A stretch of 64,000 nt of DNA, taken from assembly GCA_019671005.1 (NCBI GenBank), contig CM033715.1, positions 2,418,001-2,482,000 on the forward strand, in the 5' to 3' direction. Both the position numbers and the translations under genes were made by a program. The first letter of the stretch is position 1. Each line of letters begins with the position of its first letter. Shown here one piece after another: positions 36,713 through 47,826 of this stretch. Origin of the DNA: Hibiscus mutabilis (taxonomy: Eukaryota > Streptophyta > Magnoliopsida > Malvales > Malvaceae). The notes beneath the pieces were generated by a model that did no database searches, was not told where the DNA came from, and saw only the letters and a program-made list of their open reading frames with translations.

Positions 36713-39213
36713 TTTTAGGTTAATTTTAAGGCGCCTAATTTTAGAATTTTCTGACAATTTAGGCTTGCAGCAAACAAGTTTAATGAGTTCTGAACACACA
36801 AAAACTTAACTAAATTCTACACTTTGTACCAAATTACTCTTAAAAAAATCGATATCTTTTATCATTAAACTAAAAATCGTTACTTCCATCCGCTACCCTT
36901 CCCATATTTCTTTCTAATTTTATTGTCCCATATTTTTTTAATTTAGTCTCTAATTTTTCAATTATTTCAAAATTGACCCCAATTAATTTTATAATTTAAT
37001 CTCATATAGATTTATAACATTTTTATTTAATATATTATTATTATTATCTCTTATTCATGAAATATGGAAAAACAGAATGCTTGCAAGTTGCAAGAGGTTT
37101 GGAACCAAGGTCAGATGGGAAAATAACCATTGCACTACATCATGATATATTGTTCATAAAAATTATATTTAACTTAAAAATATATAACTTCAGCTATCAA
37201 TTAAGCGACTTCTTTTAGTCTTGATGTATACCAGCAGAAAATCAAATCCAATTTCTACAAAATATCAAACAAAAGCATACCAACAGATTTTTCATCAATA
37301 TGGACATCAAAGTATACTTATACTTTATGTGTAATTTCTTCTAAAACTACATAAAAAAGAAACAAAAAAACCAAAATTCAATTCAATTAGTATTTAGTAT
37401 ACCCTATGGATTCACAGATTCAAAAGGATGAATTACATAAATAAATTGATAAACCTAATTAAGCTTTGGTTCTAAATCTCCAGTGTCTCTTAATCGATCC
37501 TAAAAAAACGATTGTTGCTGGGATTTCTCCAGGGAGGAGGTTGTCAGGGGCATTTAACGTTTCGCCGGCTGTCGAGGATTCGAATAAGAAGATGGTAACG
37601 ATTGTTGCTGGATTTCAAAGGTCTCCAAAGCTCTTGTGGGGTCGGCAAAGAGTAGTAGGAATGGTTGGGATGAGCAGCCAGAGAAAGCTTCTGTAAAGTC
37701 TTAATCTGTTTGATTAATATTCGAATCAAGAACTAATAGAAATAAAATTTTGTTGAAAATTTAAGAGGATAGAAGTGTAGTGCAGTGGTTAGAATTTGGG
37801 TAATTTTTTCCAGGCAACCATGGTTTGAGACATCATGCATGCATTTCATTTTTAGGGACTAAAATTATAAAAATTAAAAAGAAATATGGGATAATATTTG
37901 GTTAAATAAATTATTAGGGACTATAATTAACAAGAATAAGGAAGGGGAAGAATTTTGGACACAATCAAGAGGATAATATGACGCTGGAGAAGGGGTGAGT
38001 GGCTGGTAAAGGTGAGAGTGGTTTGAGGTTTTGAGTGTTAGGGGATTTGGGGGTTTTATTTTATTTTTTTATTTAATTATAATAAAATATAATTTGTTTT
38101 TATTTTAAATTAATTTTTAGATTTGATAATAATAAAATATGTCAAGTCATACTAAAATATTAATAAAATAATTTAGAGTGACCAAAAAAGATCCAAAAAA
38201 AATTTAATGAGTAAATTGATCGTTTTAAAAGTTCAGTGATCAAATTATACATTATTGTTCTTCCATGTTTGGTGCCCCTTGATGCATGCTTGTTTCTTTC
38301 TCAGTTTATTAGGCTTTTTATTTTTATTTTTTTTAGACTTAATGACACCATTGGTCTCTAAACTATATATTTTGTACTGAGTTGCCTCTTAAAGATTTTT
38401 TCGGGACGTTGTGTCATCTAAACTAAAAATTGTTACTTCATTTGCCATGTATGTTAAGCTCCATTAAAGAAATTCTTACGGACCAATCAAAATGCACCAC
38501 ATGTCACTTTGTTAATAAAAAATCAATTGTCTTAAATAAAAGGAGTAAATTACACGTTAAGTCTGTCATATTTTACTTTTGTTCATTTTAATCCCTAAAA
38601 GTCTTTATTTAACCTAAAATTGACTTTTTTTTATAATTTAGTCTATTATTTTTAATAGGATAATGTTTTTGTTTAATGCAGTTCGAGTTTAACCAACTCT
38701 ATATCTATGAAGCCACACTTAGAGAAGGAGCCATGTTATGTACGGGAGGACCTATTGCTCTTTGCGCTTGAGGTCTCTTTTAGTTTAAATAGTAGTAAAA
38801 TAAATTTTTTTGTTTCTCTCAATTTTTAGATTAAAAAGTTTAATAGACTTTTGTATCTCTCAGTGTTTGATCCTAACTCCTTCCCTGCACACTCCCCGTA
38901 CAAGATCAAAGATTTAACCAAGCCAGAGCAGTTCCAATGACATTATTTAATGAGACAAAACCTCATTTTGTTGCATTCTCATGGTGTAACCGTTCACTAA
39001 ACTTTCATTTTCACAATCTATATATGTTTGGCACGGGCACGGGTGATGTTGAACATATTAAGAATACGTTACTGCAATTAGAAATCACGCAATCATCAAT
39101 TACTTAATAGACCCTTTACTGAGAAATATATATATAAAAAGACATTGAAAATGTCATTTTTCAGGTTGGTCCTCGAAGCAATGACAATTATGGGGATACT
39201 ATCTCTTGCATAT
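36713..39213. other. Intergenic DNA with repeat fragments
   Basis: The segment 38340-38690 is related to the dispersed element at 7500-8170, in the same orientation. The short frames at 37466-37729 contain ACGATTGTTGCTGG twice (37508 and 37598) and match no family that I know. I see no supported gene. Confidence 0.4.
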
Positions 39214-39794
39214 TGTCACGGGCCGTGATCCAAGGCCCAAGTCATTGGCACCACAGGGTGCACACCAAGGTGTCCATGAGGTTCTGAGGCACACTTTGGG
39301 CTTAAAGAGACCACCAGACTGGCCCGATCCGTGGGAAGATCCAAGAAGGCTTATCCATCCACACCTATGTGAACATAAGAGATTCTTTCCATAGATAGCT
39401 AAGGAATATGCTTGGCATTATGCCTTGTGGTTGGTAGAGTTGTATCTAGGCCGTTGATGTAAATCAGTAGGGACCGTCGGATTAGAGGGGACTCAACTAT
39501 AAATAGAGGCCTCCCCACCTCAGTTGTAATCATCAATTCTTTCATCTATTCTTGAGTAATAGAGAGCGCATTCACTCTAAATTCTCTGAGTTGTTATTCT
39601 CTTGTTCTTCGCGTTCTTTCAGAGTTCTTTGTAGCTGATCTCATAGTTTGCTTCCGCTAAGAACGATCTTGCGTTCTTCGTTGCCTTCGGAATTCGATCT
39701 TTCGGGTCGAGGATTCAGGCTTACTTAGTCGTTTGTCTTAAGGACTCGACTAAGGCCGCACGTCGGGCTGGTTCAGAAGTCTAGCCCCGTGACA
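39214..39794 (+). repeat. 5' LTR of the TR-GAG-type element
   Basis: 581 bp, from TGTCACGGGCC to CCCCGTGACA. The two ends are themselves inverted repeats (TGTCACGG/CCGTGACA). A TATA box lies at 39497-39506. It contains TTATTCTCTTG, which the 3' LTR lacks. Confidence 0.9.
39497..39506 (+). promoter_or_regulatory. TATA box of the 5' LTR
   Basis: CTATAAATAG is a near-perfect plant TATA box placed mid-LTR, as expected at the U3/R boundary. The 3' LTR keeps it at 41450-41459. Confidence 0.75.
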
Positions 39795-39796
39795 GT

Positions 39797-39808
39797 TGGT
39801 ATCAGAGC
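39797..39808 (+). other. Primer-binding site (initiator tRNA-Met)
   Basis: TGGTATCAGAGC lies two bases after the 5' LTR. It is the standard plant site complementary to the 3' end of initiator methionine tRNA. Confidence 0.9.
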
Positions 39809-39877
39809 CCACGGTTCGTAGCCACGGTTCGTGGCCAGGGTTGGTGAATCAAGTGCTCGTGGAAGGCATTGTTGGGG

Positions 39878-41347
39878 ATGGCGACAAGGAAAGAAGGAAA
39901 CGCTGCAGCGCAGATGGGTGACGAGGCCCAGGCTGTCGAAGGAAGGACCCAGAGGCGTAGAGACTTTGTGGCGTCGTGTGGAAGGATATGGGCCAAGTTC
40001 GAAACCACCAGGTTCCAGAGGAAAAACCTCGTGATTGCCAAGGAGAGCCTCGAGGTGAAGGACCATGAGGGGGGAGTAGAAGGCATATCAGGCATGACGG
40101 ACAAAGTGGAGGGACAGAGTGATGCGGTTGAAGCCGAGGTGCAGGCTTCAACAAATATGGATGGGACTTCGCATGGCAGGGAAAAGCCATCGAGGTGGAA
40201 CAAGCCCATGATGCTAGTCCGACCATGGAAAATGAAGCCAGGGAGGTGCTTCTATTGTGACGGCGAGCATGAGTCAAAGGATTGTTCCAAGGAAGCCGAC
40301 CTTTCAGCCATCAAGGTAAACGATGAGTCTGTGAAAAGGGAAGCTAGAGCTGGCATGATTGTTTCGTCTACAACGGTCAAGCCGGAGGTGCAGCGAAAGT
40401 GTCTTCGTTGCAAGGGGCCACACAGTTGGGTCGATTGCCCCGACAGAGTCAAGTCGAGGGAGGAGAAAGTGCAATGGAAATGTTCTCATTGCATGGAGCC
40501 ACATCGTTGGCGTGATTGCCCACATAGAGTCAAACAGTCCAAGGTACAGGACGAGCCCGAAGAGAGCGAGGCTTTGAAGCTCGATTCGTTATGTGAAGAG
40601 CCACCGTTGGGCAAGGTGGAGGGAGCATTGAACTTCGTGGAGAAAGAAGTGGCAATGCAAAATGAGGCGTCGGACTTCAAGGATGTAGAAGGGCCGATGC
40701 ATTTTAGAGTGAACGCGAGGGAGTTCATCCCGAAGAAGGTACATCTCGAACACAATCTTTGTGTTTTCGGTTTTGATTTGTCTGGTTTGTTGGGTGTAGG
40801 CAGCAGAAAACCTAACCCATCAGATGGTAAAAGTTCAAAGGCGGTATCCAAACCTTTGTTCGAGGGTCATGGTGATCCAAGTGGAGACAAATCCCAGCTG
40901 CGAGGAACGAGTTCCTACAGTCGAGATGTACGAGGTGGTTCGACGAGCTATGTTACATGGCGGCGGCAACCGAAGCGAAGAGTCCATATGGGTGGACAAC
41001 CCAGCACGAGTCAGGTGTTCTTTATGGGAAGAGTGGTCCTTATGGGGGGACAACCAAGCTTGATTCAGAGTTGGGAGAAAGCTAAGGTGCCAAGGAGGTC
41101 CCAGGATCGTTGCCGACTTCATTCCGGAGCAGCGACGAGGGCGTCGCCAAGTTTGGTGGGGGAGAATGTCACGGGCCGTGATCCAAGGCCCAAGTCATTG
41201 GCACCACAGGGTGCACACCAAGGTGTCCATGAGGTTTTGAGGCACACTTTGGGCTTAAAGAGACCACCAGACTGGCCCGATCCGTGGGAAGATCCAAGAA
41301 GGCTTATCTATCCACACCTATGTGAACATAGGAGATTCTTTCTATAG
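39878..41347 (+). CDS. Gag-like protein with three zinc knuckles
   Basis: The first ATG in frame is at 39878 (MATRKEGNAAAQMGDEAQ), giving about 489 residues. Three knuckles of the spacing C-x2-C-x3-H-x4-C are visible: CFYCDGEHESKDC, CLRCKGPHSWVDC and CSHCMEPHRWRDC, between about residues 127 and 214. The usual retroviral spacing is C-x2-C-x4-H-x4-C, so these are one residue shorter. The N-terminal region is charged and may hold the capsid-like part. No protease, reverse transcriptase or integrase motif is present. The last ~60 codons lie inside the 3' LTR, and the frame is open through that LTR start. Long minus-strand frames over this gene are shadows. Confidence 0.8.
   Translation: MATRKEGNAAAQMGDEAQAVEGRTQRRRDFVASCGRIWAKFETTRFQRKNLVIAKESLEVKDHEGGVEGISGMTDKVEGQSDAVEAEVQASTNMDGTSHGREKPSRWNKPMMLVRPWKMKPGRCFYCDGEHESKDCSKEADLSAIKVNDESVKREARAGMIVSSTTVKPEVQRKCLRCKGPHSWVDCPDRVKSREEKVQWKCSHCMEPHRWRDCPHRVKQSKVQDEPEESEALKLDSLCEEPPLGKVEGALNFVEKEVAMQNEASDFKDVEGPMHFRVNAREFIPKKVHLEHNLCVFGFDLSGLLGVGSRKPNPSDGKSSKAVSKPLFEGHGDPSGDKSQLRGTSSYSRDVRGGSTSYVTWRRQPKRRVHMGGQPSTSQVFFMGRVVLMGGQPSLIQSWEKAKVPRRSQDRCRLHSGAATRASPSLVGENVTGRDPRPKSLAPQGAHQGVHEVLRHTLGLKRPPDWPDPWEDPRRLIYPHLCEHRRFFL
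41151..41166 (+). other. Polypurine tract
   Basis: GGTGGGGGAGAA directly precedes the 3' LTR, the position where plus-strand priming starts in LTR retrotransposons. Confidence 0.7.
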
Positions 41348-41736
41348 ATAGCTAAGGAATATTCTTGGCATTATGCCTTGTGGTTGGTAGAGTTGTATCT
41401 AGGCCGTTGATGTAAATCAGTAGGGACCGTCGGATTAGAGGGGACTCAACTATAAATAGAGGCCTCCCCACCTCATTTGTAATCATCCATTCTTTCATCT
41501 ATTCTTGAGTAATAGAGAGCGCATTCACTCTAAATTCTCTGAGTTGTTCTTCGCGTTCTTTCAGAGTTCTTCGTAGCCAATCTCATAGTTTGCTTCTGCT
41601 AAGAACGATCTTGCGTTCTTCGTTGCCTTCGAAATTCGATCTTTCGGGTCGAGGGTTCAGGCTTACTTAGTCGTTTGTCTTAAGGACTCGACTAAGGCCG
41701 CAAGTCGGGCTGGTTCAGAAGTCTAGCCCCGTGACA
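41167..41736 (+). repeat. 3' LTR of the TR-GAG-type element
   Basis: 570 bp, colinear with the 5' LTR except for the 11-bp deletion after GAGTTGT and about 14 single-base differences. Most are transitions. Confidence 0.9.
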
Positions 41737-42090
41737 GTTTATAGTTGAGCTCCCACTCAATCAATGGTCCGGATTGATTTACATGGATGGCCAGGATTAG
41801 CCCAAATCCTTACAAGAATCTCTAATCTAGGAAAGAATATCAAATCCTACCTAATTACATCAATTAGTAGGTTTCTTTCCTCAGTTAGTTGATCACACCC
41901 GATATGGCAAGATTCCTCGTTTGACTTCTTGTCTCTTGCCATTTCCGAAGAGCAAGTGTGATCGGGCTCTCTAGCATTCTCCAAGTGTTGGGCCAAGTCT
42001 GGTGGTCTTGGCAAGTCCGATGATCCGCTTTGAACCTCTTGGGTGAATCCTTGCGCAACTGTCTCGGACCAAAAGATTTGGGCCGTGACA
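41737..42090 (-). mobile_element. Inverted 5' half of a related LTR
   Basis: Read on the minus strand from 42090 it starts TGTCACGGCCCAAATC. It shares the order of motifs with the neighbouring LTR (TTGGGCC..., GACTTGGCC..., TGTAAATCAATCCGGACC, GAGTGGGAGCTCAACTATAAA). It stops exactly at its TATA box, where the 3' LTR ends. It is therefore the U3 part of a related LTR in opposite orientation, truncated at the junction. The minus-strand 73-codon frame here is not a host gene. Confidence 0.65.
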
Positions 42091-44016
42091 ATATGTACAA
42101 GCCCATCTCATATTAGACATTTTGGGGTCAACAATTATAATTTAGTCAAAAACAACAAACTTTTGTCCTAGCAGTTCATCCTCCCTTTCTTTATTGTCGC
42201 CCTCTTTAGATTTTCTTCTTCTTTTCCACGACACTAACAACGAAATTAGTCTTGTGCTGATTGCCGAACACCGACAATTTTTTTTTCAATAAAAATTGCT
42301 TGTCTTGAATTCCTTCTTTTTCACACACCTTGTTGTGATTGTTTCGTCTGTCGTGACACATTTTTCGTTGCCTTGTTGCACGATTTTCGTCTGTTTTATG
42401 ACACATTTTCATTTACATTTGTGATAGTTTGACTTTTGTGTAGCGATCATCATGTCACATGTCCTTAATTAGGAAAGATTGACGGTCTAGTAGGGACAAA
42501 CTCAAGATCGAACATTAGGAGGGACCAAAATTTTAAATTGAAAAATTATAAAGGCTTATTAAGTATTTAAACTCAAAATTCAAGGGGCAAGGCATGATTT
42601 ATCTAATATTTAAACTTATAGGGACCTAAATTATTTTAAACCAAAAGATTTGTAGGGATGAGCTCATCTTTCTTTAATTCAACTCCTATTTGATTAAATA
42701 TTTTATAAACTCTTATATATTTTAATTTACATATTTATCTAACATGAACCTGGTCGGTTCGGGTTTTTTTGTGAAAAAATCAAGTTCATACTAGATCGGG
42801 TTTAGGGTAAACACAATTTGACCGACTTGACTCAGGACTAATAGTGTAATTTTCCCTATATTTTTGAGGATATTGTGCAATAATATCTCATATATATTAT
42901 AATAAGGATCTTAAAATTGATTTTTTACAATTAATTCTTTAAAATTAATTACTTTTTTACAATTAGGTCCCTAAAATTAATTTTTTACAATTAAGTCCCT
43001 AAAATTGAATTTTTTATATAGATCAGGTTGGGGTCAATTTGAGGTATATTATTTTCAGGCTAGGTCGGGTTTTTTAAAGAATATGTCCGGGTCAAGTTCA
43101 AGTTTATGGTAATTATTTTCGAGTCGGCAAAAAATCCGACTCATGCCCATCCCTACCTAGGTCCCCTTGGGCCCTCAAGAAGATCCGTCCTTGTGGTCTA
43201 GTGTGGATAGATCTCTTTTGTGGAAATTTACCGATATAATTAGAACTATGAACGAAATAGCCTACAAACTGATTATGTCCATGACCACTCTTACATTATT
43301 ATTTAAGAGTTTAGTCGGATATAAACAAATAAATTATGATCATGACGGATGAATTCTATGAAAAATGATTGTTATATATATATTCAAAGGAATGTTTTAA
43401 TTTTTCTTCGTGCACTTTGAATTTTCATATTTTATTTTATTTTTTGTATGAATTCTTGATGGACATAGTCCTTAAATTTTTCTTAATTTTAGAGGCATTT
43501 TATTGTACATTTCCTTATTCTTAATAAAATCCATTTTTTTTTGTTAAGAATACAATTTGCAATCACATTTATAAATGGCCCAAGAACATAAAGTAGGAAG
43601 GCCATTCGGATAATCAAGTATCCATCGTATACCATAACGATTAATATAGTCTAAAACGAGTAATTTAACTAAAATACAGAGTAAATCAAAACTAAGGGAT
43701 CACAAACAGATATTTTTAGTGAATAGTTCGATAAATATTATCGTTGATACAACATACAAGAAAATATGATATCGAATATGTTTAAACGCTTAATATAATT
43801 TAAGAGAAGTATGAGTAATATAGATTTCGATTTTTTTCTTTAAAAGAAGGGAGTACTTAAAAAGAAAGGAAAAAGAACTGAATGCATAAGGCCTGGCCCA
43901 TGGTGGGTAGCCTAAGTATGCACTTCACGGCCTGTGTTGCCTAGGAGCAACAAGCAGAGACTGAAAGAGGGCACAAATCAACGACTTTCTATTTCTCCAG
44001 TGCAAGGTTTATAAAA
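42091..44016. other. Intergenic DNA and promoter of the methyltransferase gene
   Basis: 42091-42470 contains a low-complexity stretch with repeated TTTCGTCTG and GTGACACATTTT motifs. 42740-43140 is the GGTCGGGTT-type repeat noted at 29956. No gene is visible. The last ~150 bases before 44017 are GC-richer (GGCCTGGCCCATGG) and probably hold the promoter and 5' UTR of the gene that follows. Confidence 0.4.
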
Positions 44017-44034
44017 ATGGTGAAGCACGAGGAA

Positions 44035-44066
<32 letters not shown>

Positions 44067-47000
44067 TATAGTTTGGTTGGACAAATCCTTCTTCATCAAT
44101 GACAAGTATTTTCACCACCCTTTTCCTCCACTCTCTGTAAAAGTTGTTTTTTTTTTTTAATTCTGTCGTATGTTAATATCTGCAGTTACCAGCTAACCAC
44201 TTTCACATTTGGGACACATGTTCTCCAGTTATATTGTCTTCAATCAGCTTCTAGTAAGTCCTTTTTAGTTAATCACAACACATTTCTCTGTTTCTCAACT
44301 TATCCTGTGATGGGTTATCAGGTTTCTTTTCTTTTATTTTATTGTTTTTGTTGCAGGTTATCTCTAACTATTCAAGCGAGATTTTTTTGTTACATATGTG
44401 TGTGTGCGTGTGTGTGTATTATAAAGGCTGAAAATGCATGTATACATGGTCTTTGAGTGATGTCAATTGTTATTCTTTTGTCTTCATTGCCTAACACATG
44501 AAGCTGGATTGAAGGTAGAGCAACAGAATTGATCAAAACATTATAGCAATTCTATGGCACTGCCCCCACATCTTCTATTTTGCAACTCTAGTAATCAACA
44601 TACAACCAAAACAATTGCTATTAGATGCATCTTCATTTGGACATTGTAGTTGGCTAGTTGCTACTAAAGGTCTCTCATGCTGTGTTTTATTTTATGTATG
44701 CTAAGCATTGCATTGTTATATATTATTATAATTTCTTAATTATTTTGTGTTTAGTATTTGTTTTGAAGTTGTATACTTGAGATACTAACTATTTGCGCAA
44801 CAGCCGATTTTGATTTGACGGGACAATTGGTATGGCCTGGTGCAATGCTTTTGAATGACTTCCTCTCTAAAAATGCTGAGTTGCTTCAAGGATGTTCCAT
44901 GATTGAATTAGGCTCTGGTGTAGGTGAGTCGTATTTTCTGTTTCCATTTTAATTTGCAAGTTACTAATGCATCAATTTCAAGCCCTCGCATTTGACAGTT
45001 AGATAACAACCTGAATCTGAATCCTTGCTTATATCTGCTTATCCCTTTGAATTACGCCCTGTGTTTTTGGTGCTTTAGAATTGGGCACCTTTATATTGCA
45101 CCTGAGGAGATTGATGGAAGGTGATATCATGTAGTCTGTTAGTTCCATCCCTTTTACTTTTGCAGTCTTTACTAATATGGAGCAATTATGTTAATGTGCA
45201 TGGTGTAGTTTGAATGTACGTCTTATGTCATGTGTGTATTTTGGTTGAAAAGAAAAGGGACCAAGGAGTTTTGTTCATTGAGCTGTCAGCTTCCTTTTTT
45301 CCCTACCAAAACTTTTGTTGGAAACTCATCTAAAGCAATTTGATAGACAATTACTGGATGTGCCTTCAGAGTTTAGCTGTTTTATGATTCTTGATTAATT
45401 AGTGAGATCTCCCTATGTTTTTTTGGTTATGTTCAATGGGATTCCATGGCACTCATCAATTCATCACGCAACTTGTATTTTTGGCCCTGAGTTTTAGCTT
45501 GATTACATAGAATGATTGTTGTCATCTGGTATATAGGTATTACTGGCATGCTCTGCAGCAGATTTTGTCGGGAAATTCTTTTGACTGATCATAATGAAGA
45601 AGTGTTAAAGGCAAGAAGATAGATGTTAATTGAGTGCTAGGTATATGTTTGGTAGCTCTTATCTCTAATTTTTCCCATTGTCTTGTCATATACAGATCCT
45701 TAGGAGAAACATAGAGCTGAATGCATCTGCTGAAAATCCTGGTTTTTGTGCTGGTGAGAGAAATAAGATTGATTGAGAATGCTCATTGTGGGTTGGTTAA
45801 TGTCCTCTTTTCACATCTTTCATGCAGCTCAAGAAGCTGAGAAGCTAGAGTGGGGAAACTCGGATCAAATTAACAGGATTTTACACAGATATCCTGGAGG
45901 TTTTGATTTGATACTTGGTGCAGATATCTATATCCTGATTACTTTTAGTTGAACACCATTTTAACATTATCATTCCATTTAACCTGTTTCTTGCTATAAC
46001 TTAAATTTGTAGTTAGTTTGTATTTTATGTTGTCTATCTTAGCAGATGTGTGTTCTGTTTTGTGGCATAAAATTGGACTCTAGTTTAGATTCTGTTTGGT
46101 TATGTACTGACTTGGACTTGATTGGACCATTATCTATAATTACACGAAGAACTGCCATCAAACCTGATAGTTGTAAAAGAGCTGCATTTCCTTTCTTTCA
46201 TGGTTCAATCATTCTTTTCCAGTAGCTGCTCTTGACAACTAGAAATGTAAAAAATTGCCCTTGACATTATCCAAGCTTCCAGCAGTCAAGTGTTCCTTTG
46301 CTTTTTGATACCGTAGAACAGCTCCTGAAGAACAGGGGACGTGAACATTGCAAATTCATACTAGCATATGTATCCCGTGCCAAAATGTAAGTCTTATAGT
46401 TTCTTTTCCTCCCTCCTGTTGTGACTAAATCCTATCTATAATTAATCTGTCATCTTCGCAATGGAAGAATAACATAATAAATGCTTTGAACTTCTATCTC
46501 CTGCGACACTTCATGCATATAACCCTTTAAGCATTACCATATATTGGTTCTTGTTTTGTTATTGAGAGCTGAACAATATTCTTAAATTTAGGGTAATTAT
46601 GTGGTTTAGACAGATTTCCATCTGATCCATATTCCATGTTTAAAGCTTCACTCCTTATTCATTCACCGAGAATCATACTTAATATATTTTTTATGAAAAT
46701 GACCACTTATCCTCATAACTCAACTCTAAGAGATGTTAAGTGCTATAAATAGGATGTTCTTGGAATTCAAACATATTATAAACTTGTTAACTCTATCCAG
46801 CAGGAGCAAAGGTCGAGGATTTCTACCTATCTTTGAAATTTTTTAACCTTTACATTTTAGAGGTTGCGGTGCTGTTCAGACTTAGTTGAAAGGACCACAA
46901 CAATTATGATTTATAGAATTCAAACCTGATTACTCTACCTTAATTGTTTTGTACCTTTCTTTTCTTCCCTTTTCTCTCAGCTGTGGATTTTTCATTTTTT

Positions 47001-47826
47001 AGTGTTTCATATTATAACTAGAACAAAGCCTTAGAGTTACAGTTCTGACTGATGGATCTTGTCACAGGACTATTTCCAGGTAACCCGTAGCAGGGCTCTT
47101 TCCCTAATTTCTACTTTGCAAATGACCTATGATGATCTTGTCGAAGGGAATTCTAGATTCCAGAACTTAGACTCGTTAGAGAGAATCTTAAATATGTTTT
47201 ATTCACTTCCCAATTGGTCCCTTAAAATATATGTTAAATAGTTCAATTGAAAGACTAAGAAAATAAAAAGGATAAGCAATCCTACTAAGGATAACTTCTA
47301 AAAGCAAGAAATACTCTAATTAAAATCTCAAATACTTCTCTAATAAAATAATAATCAAACTGATTCCTAAATCCTAACAAACATAAAATAATCGACACCA
47401 TCAAACATCATCTGTTGCTGCTCCACTTGTGTGCATCCTACGATGCACCTAAGTCTTTCCAACAAAAGCGTCCGCAACACAAAGTCCACTAGAATTTATA
47501 CTATGTATATGTACAGAATGGGGTTCAAACCTCTTCTTGGATATTGTTTCCTTTTTCATAGTTCAATATGCCAGATGGTTGACTTATTGTTGGTGCAAGC
47601 ATGGTGTCATTTTTTACAATCACTCATGTCACCCAGTTGCAGTCTGAGCTCTTATTTCCTATCCAACACAGTTTTAAAGTGCAATCATGTTGGAATTACA
47701 TGCAGGATGGATTTGATGGTTGTTGCGGAAGCTACTCGACATGGTATGCTGATAAATGAAGTAGCCGGGACACGGTCTGTGGTTGGAAACCTTGAAGGAG
47801 TCATCTTCGAAATCACACTCTGCTAG
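44017..47826 (+). CDS. METTL21-like protein-lysine methyltransferase (Methyltransf_16 family)
   Basis: Eight exons: 44017-44105, 44186-44253, 44804-44923, 45537-45610, 45696-45753, 45828-45929, 46275-46386, 47706-47826. They close in frame to 247 residues. An S-adenosylmethionine-dependent enzyme is indicated by LVWPGAMLLNDFL, motif I IELGSGVGITG, LTDHNEEVLKILRRNIELN and FDLILGADI. The family methylates lysines on cytosolic proteins; the target here is unknown. The N-terminus carries a run of twelve glutamates encoded by GAGGAA repeats. Two introns are unusual: intron 4 starts with GC (AAG|GCAAGA), and intron 6 (45930-46274) starts ATATCCTG and needs an AA end to keep the frame that gives CFQQSSVPLLFDTVEQLL. 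Exon 8 encodes VVAEATRHGMLINEV to the stop. I am sure of the superfamily, less so of the subfamily. Confidence 0.88.
44394..44420. repeat. GT microsatellite in an intron
   Basis: An interrupted GTGTGTGCGTGTGTGTG run in intron 2 of the methyltransferase gene. Confidence 0.7.
45930..46274 (+). other. Probable U12-type (AT-AA) intron
   Basis: The 5' splice site ATATCCTG fits the minor-spliceosome consensus ATATCCTT at seven of eight bases. CCCTTGAC at 46258-46265 fits the U12 branch site. It lies 10 bases before the only boundary that restores the frame (CCAA|GCTTCC). No GT donor near 45929 keeps the protein open. Confidence 0.6.

Larger units (their letters stand above)
39214..41736 (+). mobile_element. 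Non-autonomous LTR retrotransposon with a gag-like gene only (TR-GAG type)
   Basis: Two direct LTRs (39214-39794 and 41167-41736), a primer-binding site, one open reading frame with three zinc knuckles, and a purine-rich tract make a complete 2.5-kb element without pol. By hand count the LTRs differ by about 14 substitutions and one 11-bp deletion, so insertion is fairly recent. The 5-bp flanks do not match (CATAT/TTTAT-like), so no target duplication is seen. Known TR-GAG elements have this architecture and are moved by enzymes from other elements. The inverted LTR half directly to the right complicates its history. Confidence 0.85.

Noticed and set aside
39773..41122. Long minus-strand frames of 95-142 codons over the gag-like gene
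   Set aside because: They are antisense to a frame with three ordered zinc knuckles. GC-rich coding sequence often leaves open shadows.
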